DNA of 64,000 nucleotides from Aquirickettsia sp965229725 (GTDB taxonomy: Bacteria > Pseudomonadota > Alphaproteobacteria > Rickettsiales > Midichloriaceae), in assembly GCA_965229725.1 (NCBI GenBank), contig OZ245923.1:186001-250000 (forward strand). Direction: 5' to 3'. Positions 43,267-52,961 of the stretch are shown one piece after another. A program made the position numbers and the translations under genes. Each line of letters begins with the position of its first letter. Positions within the stretch are counted from its first letter, which is position 1. The notes beneath the pieces were generated by a model, which saw nothing but the letters and a program-made list of their open reading frames with translations, made no database searches and had not been told where the DNA came from.

Positions 43267-45273
43267 TTATAACAAGGATATATTTTTATTATTTTCTTCT
43301 TTTAAAATCTTATCTACCCACTTAGTATCACCCTTATTTTGCATCCCTTCACCAAGTTTATCACTGCTATTTCCCAAGCTTTTTATATCATTCTCAACAT
43401 CTGACTCTATACTTTCTATTTCTGGGTCCACATGGACATCTTTCACAATGTTGCTGTATTTATCTTTTATCAGTATCTCATCTGCATTTTCTCCCAATTC
43501 ATTTGCTTCATTTTCTACTAAAAAGCGTGCAACAGAATTTTTATCGTTATTATTGTTAGTCAAAGCGTAATATAAAGCAGTATTTCCATCTTGATCCCTT
43601 TCATTTATCCCTTTGTTAGAATTATTAATCAAAAATTCGGTTAATGCTAATGAATTAGATTTTGCAGCATTGTGTAGTGTCAAACCCTCAGCAACATCCT
43701 TTTCCTCTTTTTGCACTCCAAAAATACTATTGTATAAATCTTTCAAATAATTTAGCAATGTCTGAAATAATTCTTGATCTTTATTAGATAAATTATCAAT
43801 ATTTTCCAAAAATTCTTTTTTAAATTCTTCAGAAAATTTTTCAAGAAAGACCTCAGATGGAGTTAAATCTTGATCTTTAATATTTTGTAATACTTCAATG
43901 AATTTTGAAAGTCTTTCATGTACAGGATGATCAATTAGCTTATCACTTATTTTTTGCAACTCATCAATGTTAAAATTTTTATCTATAGCTTCAAACATAT
44001 TTCTATGATTATCATACTTTTTCAAAAAATTTACTACCTTAGAATCTATATTTTTACCCTCTTTAATTTCATTTAACTGCCTATCAATACTATCAAGAAA
44101 ATCCTTGTGATTTTCCTCTTCAACTCTAATTTTCATCCCATCAATATATTTAGGAATTGTATGACCTTTCTCCAATTGCTTCATAGCGTATTCAGTAACA
44201 ATATATGTATTTTTATCACCTGCTGTATTTACAACATATATATTTTTTTCATTACAGATCTCAATTTTTTTGAATATAACCTCCTTATTTTTCTCATTTT
44301 TTCTATCAGCATCTATGCTTTTTTGCGCTTCTAATATTTTGTTTTCTACCTCAGTTATATTTTGAATACTATATTCTTTACATATATCGCTGATGTAGTC
44401 CTTAGAATTACCTTTCATTTCATCGCTTACTGTGCCTCCCAAGCCTAAAAAACTGCTTTGCTTTTTTGTGCTCTTTTCAACTTTTACATAACATTTTGGT
44501 CCGCCAAATGCTGAGTATCTATCTGCTCCACCACTCATAGAATGACCCCCAGTCATAGGAGCAGATCCCTCAAGTCCAAACCCTATCGCAGAGCGCTTTT
44601 CAGTACTGTCTGTATTGATATATAGATGCCCAACTGTTCCATCACTAACAATTTTTTCTTCATCCTTTTGAACAAAGTCAACCCCATAATGTGTGCTGTT
44701 GCCAATAAAAAAACCTTGTGATCCTTTGAAAGCAGAAGATGTAGCTGAGAGCTTTTTCTCAATTATCTTCCCTTCTTTTTCTTCAACTCCATGAGTTGCA
44801 GCAAAACGTGGATATACCGCTTCATCATAAGACTTCAAGGGTGACCCCGATCTCAATGAATTTATTAGAGAGCCATATACTGTATGGCTTGTGTTACCAT
44901 TGGAAACGATATCTAATATTTTCTCATTATATTCTTTTGGCAAGTCAAAATATACTCTTCCACTATGACCTCCTAAAATATTCTCCGCTCGAATACCATT
45001 ATCCTTAATTGAAGAGGTAGATTGCACCAATTCACCATTTATTAGCTTTATTCCATCAAATTTTGCGTCACACTTCTCTATTCCTTTTTGTACGATATCT
45101 CGAATTCTGCTTAAGGCTAAGGCTTGTCTTCTTAGCTTATCATCCGCTTCTGGTTTATATTTTAAGGAGATTGCATAATCCCATAGGTCTTTATCTTTAT
45201 TAGAATCATAGCGTAACCCTACAGCATCTTTATAATTATCAATATTATTATTTAACATAGCGAACCTCAACAT
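43267..45273 (-). CDS. ankyrin-repeat protein, candidate effector
   Basis: The 668-residue protein has ankyrin repeats only near the C-terminus (about 545-620: LTLHNAAKSNSLALTEFLIN and RDQDGNTALYYALTNNNND). The first 500 residues are not a family I recognise. They contain a Gly/Ser-rich stretch around 230-255 (GFGLEGSAPMTGGHSMSGGA, YSAFGGPKCYVKV) that looks like a folded catalytic or binding domain, then long charged helices. There is no signal peptide or membrane segment, so secretion by a type IV or type I system would be needed. It lies next to IS debris, a common setting for such effectors. A role in the host cell is inference. Confidence 0.8.
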   Translation of the reverse strand: MLRFAMLNNNIDNYKDAVGLRYDSNKDKDLWDYAISLKYKPEADDKLRRQALALSRIRDIVQKGIEKCDAKFDGIKLINGELVQSTSSIKDNGIRAENILGGHSGRVYFDLPKEYNEKILDIVSNGNTSHTVYGSLINSLRSGSPLKSYDEAVYPRFAATHGVEEKEGKIIEKKLSATSSAFKGSQGFFIGNSTHYGVDFVQKDEEKIVSDGTVGHLYINTDSTEKRSAIGFGLEGSAPMTGGHSMSGGADRYSAFGGPKCYVKVEKSTKKQSSFLGLGGTVSDEMKGNSKDYISDICKEYSIQNITEVENKILEAQKSIDADRKNEKNKEVIFKKIEICNEKNIYVVNTAGDKNTYIVTEYAMKQLEKGHTIPKYIDGMKIRVEEENHKDFLDSIDRQLNEIKEGKNIDSKVVNFLKKYDNHRNMFEAIDKNFNIDELQKISDKLIDHPVHERLSKFIEVLQNIKDQDLTPSEVFLEKFSEEFKKEFLENIDNLSNKDQELFQTLLNYLKDLYNSIFGVQKEEKDVAEGLTLHNAAKSNSLALTEFLINNSNKGINERDQDGNTALYYALTNNNNDKNSVARFLVENEANELGENADEILIKDKYSNIVKDVHVDPEIESIESDVENDIKSLGNSSDKLGEGMQNKGDTKWVDKILKEENNKNISLL

Positions 45274-45486
45274 TAATTTGATTATAAGGTTATTATACTT
45301 ATCAAGTGTTAAAATTAAGTTAAGGTTATGTTAAGATTACGTTAAATTTTAATCTTCTCTTGAAATATGCCAACCAAACTTAACACCATGTCATTTAAGA
45401 TTTTTTGAAACTGAGTACAGATTTTAAAGTCACAAAGGTAAATGTCAGTGATGTAGAGGAGTTATTTAGAGTAAATCAGGGGTCTA

Positions 45487-47088
45487 TTATGCTTCAAAAA
45501 ATTTGCTATATTTTTTCCTAAACTCGTTGTATTTACCAGAAAAATCTATAGTTTTCCCCTTATGTAAAAAAATAATTCTATCAGCAATTGTAGATATAAA
45601 ATGTCTATCATGACTCACAAATACAATTGTTCCCTCAAAAGATTTTAATGAATTAGCTAGTGCGATTCTACTTTCTAAATCTAGATGATTTGTAGGTTCG
45701 TCAAGTATTAAAACATTTGCTTCCTCAAGCATAATTTTTGCAAATAACACCCTCGCAGCTTCTCCGCCACTTAATACATTCACTAATTTATCAGCTTGAT
45801 CTTGTGTGAGTAACATTTTGGCAAGGGCCCCTCTTATAGTGCCAATATTTGATATATTAGCAGCATTCATTAACCAATCTATTGCCGAAACAGTACCTTT
45901 TATTACATCATGGTGGTCTTGTGAAAAATATGAATACTTTGTGTTATATCCCCATTTGACACTTCCATTTGTAGGGGTAATAAGTCCAAGTACAGTTTTA
46001 AGCAAGGTTGATTTTCCTATACCATTTATACCTAAAATAGCTACTTTTTCACCTCTATTTACCTTGAAGGATAGATCTTGAAATAATTTGTTTTCCTTAA
46101 AGGATTGTGAAAGCTCTGAGACATCCAACACTTCTTGTCCAGATTTTACCTTTTGTTTAAATGAAAACTTGGGAGCAATTCTTGTAGTGCGCCTAAGCTC
46201 TGGAACATCTATTTTTTGTACTCTTTTTTCTCTTGAAAGAGCTTGTTTAGAGCGTGCAGCTGAGGATCTAAATTTCTCTATAAACACCTTATCTTTGGCT
46301 ATTTTCCTTTCTATAGAAGCTTTTTCTTCTTCTTTTTGTTCTGCTATGCTTTGCTTTTCTTCAATAAAATGGTCATAATTACCTGAATATAGTGTAATCG
46401 TGCTGTAGTCTATATCAAGTATATTGTTGCATGTTGAATTTAAAAAATCATGATCATGAGATATTAAGAGTAGAATACCTTTAAATTTTTTTTTCAAAAA
46501 ATCTTCTAACCATTGAGTTGATAATATATCTAAATGATTTGTAGGTTCATCCAATAATAATATATCAGGATCTGAAAAAAGGCATTGAGCAAGCAAAACT
46601 CTAATTTTATACCCACCAGATAATTTTTTAAGGGGTTCTTTAAAATCTTTTTCTTCAATTCCAAGACCTTGTAAAATTATCTCAGCGTTTGATTCTGCAC
46701 TATAACCGTCATTTTCGTATATAACAGATTCTAATTCTGCAATTCTATATCCTTCTGCATCAGTAACAGTGCTTTTGCTGCTTAAAGTATTTTGCTCTTC
46801 TATTGCATCCCATAAGACTTTATTGCCTTGAATAACAATGTCAACAATCCTGTCATTCTCATACTTAAACTGATCTTGGGATAAAGCGCTAACTTTTAGT
46901 AATTTGTTGATTACTATATCCCCTGAAGTTAATTCTTCTTCACCTTGTATTAATTTAATTAGGGTTGATTTCCCTGATCCATTTGCTCCAATTAAACCAT
47001 ATTTATTGTTTGGCTTCATAGTTAAGCTAACATTATCAAAAAGTTTTTTACCTCCAAAGTGCATAGAGATATCTTTGCATAAAATCAT
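45487..47088 (-). CDS. ybiT: ABC-F ATPase, YbiT-like
   Basis: ABC-F proteins bind the ribosomal E site and modulate translation; they do not transport. The 533-residue product has two ABC cassettes: GANGSGKST near 34-42 with LSGGYKIRVLLAQ and LLLDEPTNHLD, then GINGIGKST near 350 with LSGGEAARVLFAK and LILDEPTNHLD. A charged linker (about 240-310) lies between them. Length and N-terminus (MILCKDISMHFGGKKLFDNV) resemble YbiT more than Uup or EttA. It has no membrane segments. It sits between htpG and the ankyrin gene. Confidence 0.92.
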   Translation of the reverse strand: MILCKDISMHFGGKKLFDNVSLTMKPNNKYGLIGANGSGKSTLIKLIQGEEELTSGDIVINKLLKVSALSQDQFKYENDRIVDIVIQGNKVLWDAIEEQNTLSSKSTVTDAEGYRIAELESVIYENDGYSAESNAEIILQGLGIEEKDFKEPLKKLSGGYKIRVLLAQCLFSDPDILLLDEPTNHLDILSTQWLEDFLKKKFKGILLLISHDHDFLNSTCNNILDIDYSTITLYSGNYDHFIEEKQSIAEQKEEEKASIERKIAKDKVFIEKFRSSAARSKQALSREKRVQKIDVPELRRTTRIAPKFSFKQKVKSGQEVLDVSELSQSFKENKLFQDLSFKVNRGEKVAILGINGIGKSTLLKTVLGLITPTNGSVKWGYNTKYSYFSQDHHDVIKGTVSAIDWLMNAANISNIGTIRGALAKMLLTQDQADKLVNVLSGGEAARVLFAKIMLEEANVLILDEPTNHLDLESRIALANSLKSFEGTIVFVSHDRHFISTIADRIIFLHKGKTIDFSGKYNEFRKKYSKFFEA

Positions 47089-47106
47089 AATGTTGAATTA
47101 AATTTA

Positions 47107-47295
47107 TGGTGAACAAACGCTTATAATACAGATTATTTAAATTACTTCAATATAGATTTTAACTATCGGCATGGCATTGTTAAACAAAAGTGGATAGAAA
47201 GAGATTTTTGTAAAATTTTATCCATAAAGAATGAACAATCATATCCAGTGCCTTGGAATAACGTTTATTATATCAACAAAGAGCCATATTTATAA
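47107..47295 (+). pseudogene. possible small gene remnant
   Basis: From the ATG at 47107 the frame meets a TAA at 47125-47127, then stays open to TAA 47293-47295. The open part reads YRLFKLLQYRFNYRHGIVKQ and on to KWIERDFCKILSIKNEQSYP and VPWNNVYYINKEPYL, which looks like real protein. It lies in the 238-base gap between htpG and the ABC-F gene, on the opposite strand. Family unknown. Confidence 0.3.
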
Positions 47296-47326
47296 CCTAG
47301 AAGTTTTTTGGCAATAGCTAAATAAT

Positions 47327-49243
47327 TCACCTATTTTTGGTATCTAAAACTACTTTGTCGAGAAGAGAGTTCAGTTTATACGCAAAATCACTAGGGTTAT
47401 CTATTGAATCACCTTCTATAAGACATGCTTGACCATATATCACTTCAATCATGTTGCTGTTTAATTCAGCATCTTTTTCACTGGATAATGAATTGTGAAT
47501 TTTTTTAAATATTGAATGGTTAGGATTAATTTCAAATATCCTCGCTGATTTTGCATTAAGCTGATTTTGCTCCATAAGGAATTTTTCCATTCTTGGATTC
47601 ATGCCCCCTTCCATTGTTGAAATACAAGCTGGGCTACTTACAAGTTTCGAGGATACCACTACCTCTTTAACCCTGTCCTTCAATACTTTTCTAACAAATT
47701 CAATTAATTTAGAATTTCCTTCAGATTCAGTTGCATTACTATTTTCTTTCTCATTTTCCTTTTCTACATTTTTTAACTTATTTAAGTCTATTTTTTCATT
47801 TGTAATAGATTTAAAATTTTTGTCCTTATACTGATGTACTACATTGATCCAAAAATTATCAACGTGATCACAAAGAAGTAGAACTTCAATCCCTCTTTTT
47901 TTGAAACCTTCTAATTGAGGGTGATTTTTTAAAGCATCAATATTGTCCCCATTTAAGAAATATATTTCGTCTTGTCCTTCAATCATTCCACCTAAATATT
48001 GATCAAGGCTAATAAGCTCATCCACAGATGATGTAGAGTTAAATCTACATATTTCTAATAACTGCTTTTTTTCTTCAAGTGTACTTTCGCATAAACCTTC
48101 CTTCAGGACTTCACTAAAATTTTTCCAAAATTTCATATATTCTTTTGGATCAGTTTCTGCTTTTGTTTTTAAACTTCCTAATACTTTTTTAACTATTAAG
48201 CTTCTAATTTTTTGTATAACTTTATTATGTTGCAAAGTTTCTCTACTAATGTTTAGAGGTAAATCTTCTGAATCAACCACTCCTCTCAAAAATCTTAAAT
48301 AAGATGGAATCAAATCGTTCCCTTCTTCAGATATAAAAACCCTCTTGATATATAATTTTACTCTTGTTTTTCTATCTGGATGAAATAAGTCAAATGGCTT
48401 TGTATCCGGTATGAATAGTAGGTTGGTGTATTCTATTACTCCCTCAGCCTTATTGTGCAAAGTTAACCATGGTTTTCCAGGAAAATGTGAAACATGATTG
48501 AAAAATTCTTCATATTCTTTTTGTGTAACCTCAGAAGGGCTCCTTGTCCAAATTGCAGAAGCCTTATTTATTATTTCACTTTTATTATCACCTTCAATCA
48601 ATTCTATAGGAAAAGCCACATGATCTGAGTATGTCCTAATAATATGCTTAATTCTATGCGATTCCAAAAATTCTGATTCTGAGTCCTTAAGCTTTAATGT
48701 TATTTTAGTCCCCCTCTTTAATTCTTGTGTGGAATTTTCAATAGAGTATTCACCTTTACCATCAGAATGCCACTCATATACTTCTTTTTCTCCTGCTTTT
48801 GACGTAATTACAGTTATTGATTCAGAAACCATAAAAGCAGAGTAAAATCCTACTCCAAATTGACCAATTAAATTTAGATTATTATTTTTGTTGCCACTAA
48901 ATTGCTCAAGAAATTTTTGTGTTCCAGAGCTTGCTATTGTGCCTAAATTATGAATTAAATCTTCTTTATTCATCCCTATACCATTGTCAGAGATGGTTAT
49001 AAGTTTATTGGTTGCATCAATTAAAATACTGATTTTAAACTCATCATTGTCTTCACCAAGAAGTCCGGGTTTATCTATAACCTGATATCTTAATTTATCA
49101 CATGCATCTGAAGCATTAGAAATTAGCTCCCTTAAAAAAATCTCTTTATTGGTATATAAAGAGTTAATCATAAGATTTAGGACTTTGCCTATTTCAGCAT
49201 CGAATTTTTTGACTTGTTTATTTGACTTTACCATTTGCGACAA
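47327..49243 (-). CDS. htpG: chaperone protein HtpG (Hsp90)
   Basis: HtpG is the bacterial Hsp90, a dimeric ATP-dependent chaperone. The 638-residue product has the GHKL ATPase domain with LRELISNASDACDKLRY near 38-54, DNGIGMNKEDL near 92, and IGQFGVGFYSAF near 128. The middle domain has the catalytic-loop arginine in NISRETLQHN near 345. The C-terminal dimerisation domain is present and, as in bacteria, lacks the eukaryotic EEVD tail. It starts at MSQ or MVKS; the first gives the stated range. Confidence 0.97.
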   Translation of the reverse strand: MSQMVKSNKQVKKFDAEIGKVLNLMINSLYTNKEIFLRELISNASDACDKLRYQVIDKPGLLGEDNDEFKISILIDATNKLITISDNGIGMNKEDLIHNLGTIASSGTQKFLEQFSGNKNNNLNLIGQFGVGFYSAFMVSESITVITSKAGEKEVYEWHSDGKGEYSIENSTQELKRGTKITLKLKDSESEFLESHRIKHIIRTYSDHVAFPIELIEGDNKSEIINKASAIWTRSPSEVTQKEYEEFFNHVSHFPGKPWLTLHNKAEGVIEYTNLLFIPDTKPFDLFHPDRKTRVKLYIKRVFISEEGNDLIPSYLRFLRGVVDSEDLPLNISRETLQHNKVIQKIRSLIVKKVLGSLKTKAETDPKEYMKFWKNFSEVLKEGLCESTLEEKKQLLEICRFNSTSSVDELISLDQYLGGMIEGQDEIYFLNGDNIDALKNHPQLEGFKKRGIEVLLLCDHVDNFWINVVHQYKDKNFKSITNEKIDLNKLKNVEKENEKENSNATESEGNSKLIEFVRKVLKDRVKEVVVSSKLVSSPACISTMEGGMNPRMEKFLMEQNQLNAKSARIFEINPNHSIFKKIHNSLSSEKDAELNSNMIEVIYGQACLIEGDSIDNPSDFAYKLNSLLDKVVLDTKNR

Positions 49244-49317
49244 TAATAACTTTTAATTACTATATAACTAGAAAATTTTTAAAATCAACATTATGACATA
49301 ATAAAATTACATGTATT

Positions 49318-50670
49318 TTATGCAACAATCATATTTTTACCGGAACCTTTAGCTTTATATAGCTTTTTATCTGCCCTATCAATAGCGCTAGCTAGAGTAT
49401 CATCTTTTTTAATTTCATCAATTCCTATGCTTATTGTGCATTTCATCTTGGCACTTTCTGAGTAATCTAAAAATTCTGCCTCAAAAACTTTTTGTCGTAG
49501 TTTGTCCAAAACTAATTTTGCTTCATCTTTTGTTATGTCATGAAGAATTATAATAAACTCTTCGCCACCAATTCTAGCTATAAAATCTGAGCTTCGGATA
49601 TTCGTTAAGAAAATATTTGCTATTAATTTTAACGCTTTGTCTCCTGTTGTGTGGCCATAAACATCATTTAATCTTTTAAAGTCATCAATATCAATTATAG
49701 ATATAATTGAATTCTTTTGTTCTTTTTCAAAATTAAATATGAGATTTTTGAAATATGCCTCCAGATAATTTCTATTATAGGTTTGTGTTAATTCATCACT
49801 AGTAGCATTTTTTAAATAATGTGCTTTCAGATTCTCAATGAAATGATATTTTTTTATTTGCAATACTACTTTTGCTACTAGTTCACTTATTTCTCTTGGG
49901 ATAAGAAAATAGTCATTGATGCCTATTTCCAAACTTTTCATGAGTGTATCTTCATCATATTCATCAACTAATACTAATATAGGGATACCCTTTAATTTGC
50001 TATTATTTCTAATTTTCACACATAAATCTATTGCATTTACATCTGTGATTTCAGTATTAAGTATAATTAAGCTATAGTTATCACTTGAGCAATGTGAAAT
50101 TGCTTTTTTTGAATCTTTACAAACATCTATAATGAGATCCTTTCTCTTTAATTTACTAGAGATTGAATTTATCAAGTCAGCATCATCATCTATAATTAAT
50201 ACCTTTGAACCATTTATATCAACATCCAATAGGCCACTAGTAAAAACGGTGTTTAATTGATTATTAATCCCTGCTCTCAAAATAATTTCATCTGCAAGAG
50301 TTTTTAGTCGTAATAATGATTTCACCCTTTTTTTTAATAGCAAATAATTAATGGGTTTATTCATGTAATCATCCGCTCCACAAATTAAACTATTGACTCT
50401 ATCGTCGACTGAAGTTAGTGCAGTTATGATTATAATAGGAATATGTGATATTTCTGGTGTTTTTTTTATGGTTCTCGTAGCGCTGAAACCATCCATGATT
50501 GGCATCATAACATCCATTAGAATAAGATCAGGTTTGATACTTAAAGTCTTGGACAAAGCCTCTTGACCATTATAAGCTCTATGAATTTCATATAGATCGT
50601 TTTGTAAATGTTCTTCTAGTAAGTCGATGTTGAATTTCAGATCATCAACAATCAGTATCTTCGCTGTCAT
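49318..50670 (-). CDS. pleD: diguanylate cyclase response regulator PleD
   Basis: PleD makes cyclic di-GMP when phosphorylated. The 450-residue protein has REC1 (1-120, acceptor Asp in LILMDVMMP), REC2 (about 150-275) and a C-terminal GGDEF domain. The GGDEF motif is GGEEF near 374 and so should be active. An RSSD inhibitory site lies five residues before it, allowing product feedback. REC2 has Asn where the acceptor Asp is usual (LIILNTEI), so it is probably structural, as in Caulobacter PleD. The partner kinase PleC is not in the window. Confidence 0.94.
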   Translation of the reverse strand: MTAKILIVDDLKFNIDLLEEHLQNDLYEIHRAYNGQEALSKTLSIKPDLILMDVMMPIMDGFSATRTIKKTPEISHIPIIIITALTSVDDRVNSLICGADDYMNKPINYLLLKKRVKSLLRLKTLADEIILRAGINNQLNTVFTSGLLDVDINGSKVLIIDDDADLINSISSKLKRKDLIIDVCKDSKKAISHCSSDNYSLIILNTEITDVNAIDLCVKIRNNSKLKGIPILVLVDEYDEDTLMKSLEIGINDYFLIPREISELVAKVVLQIKKYHFIENLKAHYLKNATSDELTQTYNRNYLEAYFKNLIFNFEKEQKNSIISIIDIDDFKRLNDVYGHTTGDKALKLIANIFLTNIRSSDFIARIGGEEFIIILHDITKDEAKLVLDKLRQKVFEAEFLDYSESAKMKCTISIGIDEIKKDDTLASAIDRADKKLYKAKGSGKNMIVA

Positions 50671-50759
50671 CAGTCTTGATTAAATAAATTGAGTCCATAT
50701 TTAATGATTAACTATTTAAGCTTAACTTGTGACTTGCAGTCAATATGTTTTTGGGATTT

Positions 50760-52091
50760 TTATACAATAAAAGGATTTTTACTAAAAATAAAGTGGGTTT
50801 TTATTGGTATTCCCTGCAATGAAAATTTTGCTCTTAAAGAATTAGTTAAAAATTTTTCAAAATTTTTATTGATTTCTACTTTAATTGAAAGATTTATAAA
50901 AAACACAAAAGTTGGTGGGCAGGATGAATTCTGTTTTACATACTTAATTTTAAGCTTTATGTTGTTTTTCATTATCGGCAAACTATATGTCGCAAGCGTT
51001 TCATTGAGCCAATTATTAAGCTTTGATGTGGGGATTTTTATATTATATAGATTCCACAAGTTGATGATTTTTTTAAATAAAGATTTATGATTAAAGTTTT
51101 CTTGCGCGCTGATAAAAATAGTTGAGATATCTTTAATTTGAGGTAGCCTCTTTGTTGTTAAATATTTAACTTCGTCCTTAAATTTATCGATATCTTCAAT
51201 TAAATCTTGTTTATTAATAATAGGAACCAGTAATTTATTATACCTTAGGGCTAAGTTAGCAAGTACTAAATCCTGTTTTTCAAATGCATTTTCTGAATCC
51301 ATAAGCAATAAAACAATATTGGACGCTTTGATTGCCTCAACTGTTTTGGTTATTGATAATTCTTCTATTTTTTCCTGTACTTTAGATTTTCTTCTAACCC
51401 CCGCCGTATCAATTAAGTTAATTGTAATTCCATTAGTGTTAATTTCGTAAAGTAAATAATCTCTTGTTGTTCCTGCAACATCAGAAACTAGACTTCTTTC
51501 AAACCCCAATATTGAATTAAACAATGTTGATTTGCCAACATTTGGTCTACCAATTATAGCAATTGATAAATTACCTGCATCTTCTTCAACTAACTCAGTT
51601 TCAGTCTGTATATCAAATTTTACTGCCTGATAAATATCCTCAAATCCTAATTTATGCTCAGCTGAAATGAAAATTCCTTCTCCTAAGCCTAATTTTTTTA
51701 AATCCGCTTCCGTTAATATTTTTTTTGATTCAGATTTATTAGCTAATAAAACGGTGTTTTTTTGAAGTTTTCGTATCGATTTTGCTAAAATGATATCCTC
51801 TTCAGATAGCACTGTTCTTGCGTCAACAACGAAAAAAATCAAATCTGCCTCCTCAATGGTAAGCGATGTATTTGTTTTGATTTTAGGGGTTATTTCATTT
51901 TTCTTTTTTAAATACCACCCAGCAGTATCTATTAACTCAAATTTTAAATCATATAATTTCCCAGCATTCCTAACGTAGTCTCGTGTTACACCAGGTTGAT
52001 TGTTAACAATTGATAATTCTTTTTGGCATAATTTATTAAATAACGTTGATTTACCAACATTTTCCCTTCCAATAATTGCAATTTTTTTCAC
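50760..52091 (-). CDS. der: GTPase Der (EngA)
   Basis: Der has two tandem GTPase domains and assists 50S assembly. The 443 residues show domain 1 (IIGRENVGKST at 6-16, DTAGW, NKSE) and domain 2 (IIGRPNVGKST near 180, DTAGVRRKSK near 229, NKQD), followed by the KH-like domain with PCPPTFVFFIN, here SSCPPTFVFFIN near 390. Length is typical. It follows the AhpD-like gene after 11 bases and precedes pleD on the same strand. Confidence 0.96.
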   Translation of the reverse strand: MKKIAIIGRENVGKSTLFNKLCQKELSIVNNQPGVTRDYVRNAGKLYDLKFELIDTAGWYLKKKNEITPKIKTNTSLTIEEADLIFFVVDARTVLSEEDIILAKSIRKLQKNTVLLANKSESKKILTEADLKKLGLGEGIFISAEHKLGFEDIYQAVKFDIQTETELVEEDAGNLSIAIIGRPNVGKSTLFNSILGFERSLVSDVAGTTRDYLLYEINTNGITINLIDTAGVRRKSKVQEKIEELSITKTVEAIKASNIVLLLMDSENAFEKQDLVLANLALRYNKLLVPIINKQDLIEDIDKFKDEVKYLTTKRLPQIKDISTIFISAQENFNHKSLFKKIINLWNLYNIKIPTSKLNNWLNETLATYSLPIMKNNIKLKIKYVKQNSSCPPTFVFFINLSIKVEINKNFEKFLTNSLRAKFSLQGIPIKTHFIFSKNPFIV

Positions 52092-52102
52092 AATGTTGTT
52101 CT

Positions 52103-52669
52103 TTAAAAACTTTCTTCTCTTACAACGAAGTCATAGCTTCGCATTCTTTCAATTTCTAATACATCTCCAGCCGCTTTAATGACAGACACTATTCTGCCAA
52201 TATCCCGAATTGTTTCAGAGGAACAATTGTGTTTTCGTAATTTTCCAATATGGACATTCATGCAGTAGTTACATCCATTTATAATAGAAGCCACGAGACA
52301 GTACATTGAAAAGTCTTTTTCATCAATGTTATGGCTAGTTAAATTACTCAAGGATAGATTAGATGACATTTTTTTAATTTTTTCATCGTTTATATTTTGG
52401 GTAAAATTATGATACATACTTGTCATAGAAATCGTACTTACTGCAATTTTGCAAGCATTAGCTTCATTGTTGTCTAAGTGCCTTTTAGCTTCAGGACGTA
52501 CATAATTCAGTAAGCATTCATGCTTCAGAGCATATCCAGCAGTAAGGACTATGCCAAAAATTTGATATTTTTCTAAAGTTTGTAGGTCTTGAAAAAAAAT
52601 CTCTCTTATGCTTTTATCAATATCGTACGCATATTGGGGTAGCTGATTTAGTATGCTTTGAATACTCAT
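52103..52669 (-). CDS. AhpD-like alkylhydroperoxidase
   Basis: AhpD-fold proteins reduce peroxides, or re-reduce peroxiredoxins, through a CxxC pair. From the ATG at 52669 the product has 188 residues and begins MSIQSILNQLPQYAYDID, matching the family start; an upstream ATG at 52702 would add eleven. The catalytic motif GCNYCMNVH has the two cysteines and following histidine (positions C133, C136, H140 in this numbering). Neither start has a good ribosome-binding site. A peroxiredoxin partner is not adjacent. It may be cotranscribed with der. Confidence 0.88.
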   Translation of the reverse strand: MSIQSILNQLPQYAYDIDKSIREIFFQDLQTLEKYQIFGIVLTAGYALKHECLLNYVRPEAKRHLDNNEANACKIAVSTISMTSMYHNFTQNINDEKIKKMSSNLSLSNLTSHNIDEKDFSMYCLVASIINGCNYCMNVHIGKLRKHNCSSETIRDIGRIVSVIKAAGDVLEIERMRSYDFVVREESF

Positions 52670-52813
52670 ATGTCTGTTGGTCCCAAATATAGAATTTAAC
52701 ACTAATATAGCATAACTTTTATCAGTTTACCAAAAAATAGTTTAGAAAAGGATAATATTTTAAACCCCTGCTTTGATTGCTGCTAAAATTGGTGATTCTA
52801 AATAATATTGAAA

Positions 52814-52954
52814 ATGCGAAAGAAGAGCGATTTATATAGCAAAATAGGTTGCTTTGGGCCGGCAACACTTCCAATTACTCTTTCTACAATAGGATATACA
52901 GTGGCAGGAATGCTAGAAGTCCTTGCTTTTGCGAGTCTTAGCATTGCTTCCTAA
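52814..52954 (+). CDS. possible small hydrophobic protein, 46 residues
   Basis: An ATG frame at 52814-52954 encodes MRKKSDLYSKIGCFGPATLP, then a hydrophobic stretch to LEVLAFASLSIAS. It is convergent with the cytochrome b gene, 8 bases away. The charged start and hydrophobic remainder could be a membrane peptide or a remnant. No ribosome-binding site or known family supports it. Confidence 0.25.
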   Translation: MRKKSDLYSKIGCFGPATLPITLSTIGYTVAGMLEVLAFASLSIAS

Positions 52955-52961
52955 CTAATTT

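Noticed and set aside
50689..51090. Plus-strand 133-codon frame across the 3' end of der
   Set aside because: It is antisense to the KH domain of der, which aligns well to the family.
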